Shown: piece after piece, positions 62,096-64,000 of the stretch
Layout of the letters: the number at the start of each line of letters is the position of its first letter
How positions within the stretch are numbered: position 1 is the stretch's first letter
Notes under the pieces: model-generated
Databases searched by the model: none
Told to the model about the DNA's origin: nothing
The model's input: the letters and a program-made list of their open reading frames with translations, nothing else
Source: Puniceicoccaceae bacterium
GTDB taxonomy: Bacteria > Verrucomicrobiota > Verrucomicrobiia > Opitutales > JAFGAQ01
Assembly (NCBI GenBank): GCA_028285755.1
Contig: JANQOQ010000008.1
Location: forward strand, 961,399-1,025,398
DNA: 64,000 nucleotides
Direction of reading: 5' to 3'
Program-made: the position numbers and the translations under genes

Positions 62096-64000
62096 ATGAA
62101 ACTAATACTAAACCCCATTAAACTAGCAATTTGCTTAGTACTGCTAACTAGTTGCACCACTTTCTTAAGTGGACAGGATGCTACTGATAAAACTGACATT
62201 TTTCTGATGTCACCCTTTGAAGTTGTCACTACTGAGGATGTTGGTTATCTCGCAAGAAATACCCTGGCTGGTAGTCGTTTAAATACGGAGCTTAAGGATA
62301 CTGCATCCGCAATATCCGTCTTTACTGAGGAGTTTATGCAGGATATTGGAGCTGTAAGTATTGAGGAAGTAATGTCTTATGGAGCAAACATAACCGATAG
62401 CACTGCTTTTCAACAGGCAACTGTTAATGGGAATTCGTTAAGTGAATTTGATACTATATTTTACTCCCGTGGTTTGCCTGCAAGTCGAGCTCGCAATTAC
62501 TTTGTATGGGAGATCGCATCAGATATCTACAATGTAGGCCGCATTGATCAGAGTAGAGGTCCGAATTCTATCCTATTCGGTGTTGGTTCACCTGGAGGTA
62601 TTGTAAATACAACAACCAAGCAAGCTGAATTGACCCGCTCTTTCGGAAAGCTAAAAGCTACTTTTGGGAACAACAATTTTGCCCGTGCAGAAGGAGACTT
62701 TAATCATGTGCTCGTCGATGAGAAATTTGCCCTGCGTTTGAATCTAATGGCCAGCACAGAAGAAAATTGGCGAGATTTTGCCTTTAATGATCAGGAGCGT
62801 ATGCACATCGCTGCCAAATATCGCCCATTTGAAAGAACCGAGATTCGTGCAGAATTGGAAGTGGGTGAAGTAGAAAACATTGTGATACGCCCATGGGGGG
62901 GAATTGATTCGTTATCTGCTTGGCTGGAAGCAGGCAGCCCAATACTTAACTCTGCCAATCGAAGTCAAGGGGTAACTGCAAAAGGAGGCGCTAATTTTGT
63001 CTCTTATGTAGATAACCTGGGCTACGCACTCAATATGCGTCGAACATTGCAAACGATCGGTACTCCAACTAACAACTTTACTGTGTTTTTAGATGAGTCG
63101 TTAGCGTCTTTCGAAACGGGATGGGAAGGTCCGGGTGCACTGCGATACAATGACTACTCTACCTACTCTTTATTCTGGGATCAGAATCTTTTGGAAGGAC
63201 TTGACTTCCAAGTTGCGTTTAACACGCAAAAAACCGATTTCGAGAGCTATGATCCGCAGAATGCTTCACATGTTATTCGTGGAGAACCGGCTGCTGCATT
63301 ACCCGATGGTACAACCACATTTGCAGGTGATTATTACACCGAGGTTGTTTGGGAAAATCGAAATCGTGAACGTGAAATTGATACTTTCCGGGCATCGGTG
63401 TCCTACGAGCTTGATTTTAAAAACTGGTTAGACAGTGAGGGTATGGGTAAATGGTTGGGTAGGCATAGATTAGCAGGCTTATACGAATACAAAGATACTT
63501 CGAATGTGCGTAGTGAGTTACGTCCTTATTTAGAAGGAGCACCCTTTAATCGTAATCCCGAGAATGGGCAAAACCTCGTAAGGATGCGTCACTATGTGAC
63601 ACCTGGCGATACAGACGGATTCCGCGCTGCTGATTGGCGTGAATTAAACGATTATGTCTATGATGCGGGTAACGGAAACATGTATCCAATTACTTGGTAT
63701 CAGCGTAATGCTAACGTAGATGATGATGAGGAAGAGCAAACCGCACTCATGTTTGCCATGCAGAATTACTTTTTGGATGATCGCTTAGTTACTACATTTG
63801 GATATCGTAAAGATAAAGTTGATATTACTAATCGTGGAACTCGCCGTGGTGATCCTGTTGCAGCCGGAAAGAATGGGCAATTTGAAGTAGACTACGACAA
63901 TGTGAGTACCCCTACATTTGAGGCAATTACACGCACATATGGACTGGTCGGACACATCACAGATACTATTTCCGTTTTTTACAATGAGTCTAACAATACA
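62096..64000 (+). CDS. TonB-dependent receptor (partial, C-terminus beyond window)
   Basis: 635 codons open to the window edge from ATG 62096. A signal sequence (with an LTSC lipobox-like piece, but a type I site near SGQ-DA is more typical) is followed by a TonB-box-like stretch MSPFEVVTTEDVGYLARNTLAGSRL. The plug has DTASAISVFTEEFMQDIGAVSIEEVMSYGAN, DTIFYSRGLP and VGRIDQSRGPNSILFGVGSPGGIVNTTTK; the barrel then begins. The SPFEV...GY.A..TLAGSRL pattern is characteristic of Opitutae receptors. It is divergent from the hybrid regulator (243 bp) and is the likely importer of the locus's oligosaccharide. Confidence 0.93.
   Translation, partial: MKLILNPIKLAICLVLLTSCTTFLSGQDATDKTDIFLMSPFEVVTTEDVGYLARNTLAGSRLNTELKDTASAISVFTEEFMQDIGAVSIEEVMSYGANITDSTAFQQATVNGNSLSEFDTIFYSRGLPASRARNYFVWEIASDIYNVGRIDQSRGPNSILFGVGSPGGIVNTTTKQAELTRSFGKLKATFGNNNFARAEGDFNHVLVDEKFALRLNLMASTEENWRDFAFNDQERMHIAAKYRPFERTEIRAELEVGEVENIVIRPWGGIDSLSAWLEAGSPILNSANRSQGVTAKGGANFVSYVDNLGYALNMRRTLQTIGTPTNNFTVFLDESLASFETGWEGPGALRYNDYSTYSLFWDQNLLEGLDFQVAFNTQKTDFESYDPQNASHVIRGEPAAALPDGTTTFAGDYYTEVVWENRNREREIDTFRASVSYELDFKNWLDSEGMGKWLGRHRLAGLYEYKDTSNVRSELRPYLEGAPFNRNPENGQNLVRMRHYVTPGDTDGFRAADWRELNDYVYDAGNGNMYPITWYQRNANVDDDEEEQTALMFAMQNYFLDDRLVTTFGYRKDKVDITNRGTRRGDPVAAGKNGQFEVDYDNVSTPTFEAITRTYGLVGHITDTISVFYNESNNT

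Noticed and set aside
1-64000. CRISPR arrays, rRNA genes, complete insertion sequences
   Set aside because: No regularly spaced repeats, no rRNA-like sequence and no transposase frame were seen.

Overview
The window looks like a chromosomal segment of a marine-type Verrucomicrobiota bacterium, probably class Opitutae (Puniceicoccales/Coraliomargarita-like). This is inferred from gene content, not from a marker alignment. The content includes a hybrid two-component regulator beside sulfatases and a TonB receptor of the Opitutae type, a BatABC set, a type B (menaquinone-type) succinate dehydrogenase, a PPi-type phosphofructokinase, a verrucomicrobial-style prepilin and several lineage-restricted hypothetical proteins. 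There is no rRNA and no CRISPR. One tRNA, tRNA-Leu(GAG), is present.

Layout. 0-5 kb: a partial CPBP protease diverging from a ThiF/MoeB-rhodanese fusion, then a minus-strand operon of pfp, an alkaline-phosphatase-like protein with a degraded active site, and thrH. 5-10 kb: glycogen synthase, an unknown protein and a SNF2 ATPase. 10.2-16.7 kb: a full pstS-pstC-pstA-pstB-phoU phosphate operon whose two permeases carry very large periplasmic insertions. 16.7-19.6 kb: batA-batB-batC on the minus strand. 20.1-24.0 kb: a type IV pilin-like gene, a strong terminator, and two GT-C membrane glycosyltransferases. 24.1-27.6 kb: sdhCAB. 27.9-31.0 kb: a single 1042-residue E1alpha-E1beta-lipoyl-E2 dehydrogenase. 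31.0-35.5 kb: tsaC/sua5, rpsR, thiL, tsaE and a charge-polarised verrucomicrobial hypothetical protein.

35.6-42.9 kb is accessory DNA. A tRNA-Leu is followed by a tyrosine integrase, an excisionase-like HTH protein and a serine-recombinase-like protein. Then come a dihydroorotase, a decayed beta-helix gene, a signal-peptidase-like protein, an NTF2-like protein and the debris of a TonB receptor gene. Much of it is AT-rich and gene-poor.

42.9-54.7 kb is an iron/heme acquisition region: an AraC regulator, a DUF2200 protein, a TonB-dependent receptor diverging from exbB-exbD-tonB, a DUF6607 lipoprotein, a 279-residue unknown protein, and an fbpABC ferric-iron ABC transporter. Two kinds of shared DNA motif tie it together. 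One is a Fur-like sequence found at three promoters. The other is a pair of direct repeats exactly 21 bp apart, found upstream of both the 279-residue gene and fbpA. 54.9-64 kb is a sulfated-polysaccharide locus: two sulfatases translationally coupled by an ATGA overlap, a 1313-residue hybrid sensor/AraC regulator, and a divergent TonB receptor that runs off the window end.
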